From: a bacterium
Lineage (GTDB): Bacteria; Dependentiae; Babeliae; Babeliales; RVW-14
Direction of reading: 5' to 3'
DNA: 6,841 bases
NCBI GenBank assembly: GCA_010027825.1
Contig: RGUK01000078.1
Span: 1-6,841 of the forward strand
Shown here: piece after piece, positions 6,118-6,841 of the stretch
Numbering within the stretch: position 1 is the stretch's first letter
Layout: each line of letters starts with the position of its first letter
The notes under the pieces: model-generated
Seen by the model: the letters and a program-made list of their open reading frames with translations, nothing else
Databases searched by the model: none
Told to the model about the DNA's origin: nothing
Made by a program: the position numbers and the translations under genes

Positions 6118-6318
6118 CTAAATCCCCAGTTTTTTGGCAATGTCAGCCCGGCTGACGTGTCCGCGCCGGGTGCGCCGCAGGCGAAGGCCGTTTTTCCACA
6201 GGATCCAGCTGTGGGCCTGGTACAAAAGAACCAGCGGCAGTTCCCATAAAATATAATCCGTGCTCCATCCAAATTCGGCGGCCAGCGGAAACACGCCCAG
6301 GGCGGCTCCCGCCGGCAT
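6118..6318 (-). CDS. Tail assembly chaperone, T-like C-terminal domain, 66 aa (frameshift partner)
   Basis: This frame begins M-P-A-G-A-A-L-G-V-F-P-L-A-A-E-F-G-W, then D-Y-I-L-W-E-L-P-L-V-L-L-Y-Q, and ends in a basic tail (L-R-L-R-R-T-R-R-G-H). Its aromatic-rich F-G-W...D-Y-I-L-W-E-L-P segment suits the second domain of tail assembly chaperones, which in lambda (T domain of gpGT) links the tape measure to the tube protein. Its ATG shares one base with the TGA of the upstream gene, and no Shine-Dalgarno sequence precedes it. It may be made largely as the C-terminus of a 195-residue fusion formed by -1 slippage at 6330-6324: 127 residues of the first protein, then Arg-Leu, then these 66. Independent re-initiation at the ATG cannot be excluded. 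Confidence 0.75.
   Translation of the reverse strand: MPAGAALGVFPLAAEFGWSTDYILWELPLVLLYQAHSWILWKNGLRLRRTRRGHVSRADIAKKLGI
6123..6127 (-). promoter_or_regulatory. Ribosome-binding site supporting a GTG start
   Basis: GGGGA on the coding strand lies seven bases before the GTG at 6115 and spans the end of the preceding gene. It justifies the GTG start of the 307-residue protein. Confidence 0.6.
6301..6313 (-). other. Small stem-loop downstream of the slippery site
   Basis: On the coding strand GGCGG pairs with CCGCC around the loop GAG. The stem begins 10 bases after the slippery heptamer, slightly more than the usual 5-9 bases. It might pause ribosomes and stimulate frameshifting. The lambda G/T site works without an obvious strong structure, so this element may be incidental. 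Confidence 0.35.
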
Positions 6319-6704
6319 CAGCCGTTTCCCGGAGGAGCAGGTTTGCCGGATGGAATGACCTCCACCTCCGCAGCGGTGGCCTCATCCAGCACCTTGTTGA
6401 CCAAGCGAGCGGCGATTTCCCGATCCGCCACGGTCATGCCGGAGCTGAAATCCAGCACGGCCTCGCGGAATGCCGGCCGATCCCAGCAGAGGCGAATGGC
6501 ATTCCTACGGTCTTTGTGCAGCTCCAAATGAAGAAACAAGAAGGCCCAGATAAAGAAAAGACCGCCATCGTCCTCGGACCGGATCTGGGACATGAGAAGG
6601 CGGGATCCCTCGGTGTAGGCGGCCAGGGGCTGGCCTTTCCATGTGCGGACCTCGGCCACGAAGGCGCCGTTGAGCTCCTGGGAAATGTCCTGCTCCTCGC
6701 TCAC
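6318..6704 (-). CDS. Tail assembly chaperone, G-like, 128 aa
   Basis: This small soluble helical protein has an acidic N-terminus. It precedes the tape measure by two genes and ends in a slippery heptamer that can fuse it to a second small frame, the arrangement of lambda gpG and gpGT. Features include a Gly-Leu-Phe-Phe-Ile-Trp-Ala-Phe-Leu-Phe hydrophobic helix at about 48-58, the segment C-W-D-R-P-A-F-R-E-A-V-L at 73-84, and a Pro-rich end (K-P-A-P-P-G-N-G). Members of this functional class are very divergent in sequence, so the call rests mainly on size, context and the frameshift. The start is GTG at 6704, overlapping the upstream stop as GTGA, with GGAG five bases before it. The short form should be the main product, and the 195-residue fusion a minor one. 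Confidence 0.8.
   Translation of the reverse strand: MSEEQDISQELNGAFVAEVRTWKGQPLAAYTEGSRLLMSQIRSEDDGGLFFIWAFLFLHLELHKDRRNAIRLCWDRPAFREAVLDFSSGMTVADREIAARLVNKVLDEATAAEVEVIPSGKPAPPGNG
6324..6330 (-). other. Probable -1 programmed ribosomal frameshift site, GGGAAAC
   Basis: The coding strand reads CCG GGA AAC GGC TGA at the end of the 128-residue gene. The heptamer G GGA AAC fits the X XXY YYZ slippery rule and is in the correct phase. It differs in its last base from the lambda gene G site (GGGAAAG). Slipping back one base after AAC continues as CGG CTG ATG CCG, which enters the 66-residue frame. The site lies one codon before the zero-frame stop. The signal and phase are seen; use of the site is inferred from its agreement with the G/GT paradigm. 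Confidence 0.8.
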
Positions 6705-6841
6705 ATCTTCTCCAGCAGCTTGCGCTTCAGCTCCGGCCGGGCGCGTTCGGGCACCAGAAGCGTCTGCTCTCCGCGCTTGATGACGAGCAGCGGCTCGGCG
6801 CGCTTCATCAGCCCCATGAGATTTTCACGGTTCTCCAATGC
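6701..6841 (-). CDS. C-terminal 46 residues of an unidentified tail gene (partial)
   Basis: The frame is open to the window edge and ends at TGA 6703-6701, which overlaps the next GTG as GTGA. The visible end is highly charged, with M-K-R-A-E-P-L-L-V-I-K-R-G near the middle and R-P-E-L-K-R-K-L-L-E-K-M at the terminus. No family can be assigned from this fragment. Its position before the chaperone pair is where a major tail protein or a small helper often lies, but the basic helical end does not by itself support a tube protein. The start lies outside the window. Confidence 0.7.
   Translation of the reverse strand, partial: ALENRENLMGLMKRAEPLLVIKRGEQTLLVPERARPELKRKLLEKM
6710..6713 (-). promoter_or_regulatory. 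Ribosome-binding site for the GTG-started chaperone gene
   Basis: GGAG on the coding strand lies five bases before the GTG at 6704, inside the 3' end of the upstream gene. It supports the non-ATG start. Confidence 0.6.

Noticed and set aside
6143..6385. 80-residue minus-strand frame overlapping both chaperone genes
   Set aside because: It is in the third frame, Arg/Pro/Gly-rich, and would need a +1 shift to matter; the slippery heptamer points to the -1 frame instead.

Overview
All convincing genes in this window lie on the minus strand, so the region is read from high to low coordinates. It is a compact block of tail genes from a tailed bacteriophage or prophage, most likely a siphovirus with a long non-contractile tail. 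Genes are packed with 1-4 base overlaps or gaps of a few bases. The diagnostic parts are a two-frame tail-assembly-chaperone pair, a helical tape-measure protein, a BppU-like small beta protein and the tail-fibre motif HATGGSDP. No tRNA, rRNA, CRISPR array, integrase, transposase, attachment site or clear promoter was found. The host cannot be named from this sequence. The DNA is moderately GC-rich, several genes have Shine-Dalgarno sites, and no host gene is present. The tail-tip proteins are not of a well-known model phage type.

Layout in transcription order: (1) 6841-6701, C-terminal 46 codons of an unidentified gene. (2) 6704-6318 and 6318-6118, a lambda G/T-like tail chaperone pair. An in-frame slippery heptamer, G GGA AAC, lies one codon before the first stop, and a -1 shift there would give a 195-residue fusion. 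(3) 6115-5192, a basic 307-residue protein with a possible tail-completion or minor-tail-like C-terminus. (4) 5195-3867, a short 442-residue tape measure. (5) 3870-3199, 3196-2891 and 2858-1686, three beta-rich or unrecognised tail-tip candidates. (6) 1587-1252, a BppU-like small protein. (7) 1255-1055, a 66-residue protein with a tail-fibre hinge motif. (8) 1005-19, a 328-residue beta-rich, repeat-containing probable fibre or receptor-contact protein. (9) 15-1, the first five codons of a possible next gene.

Inferred joint role: the chaperone pair coats the tape measure while the tail tube polymerises. The tape measure sets tube length, and the downstream proteins build the distal tip and fibres. 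The only non-coding gaps are a 98-base one (1588-1685) holding a stable hairpin, a 49-base one (1006-1054) holding three copies of an 8-bp tandem repeat, and a 32-base one (2859-2890) holding a ribosome-binding site. No 300-base stretch lacks a gene.

No wholly new system is evident. The items most worth following are the frameshift signal, the cassette-like repeats in the 328-residue protein, and the unusual tail-tip gene set.
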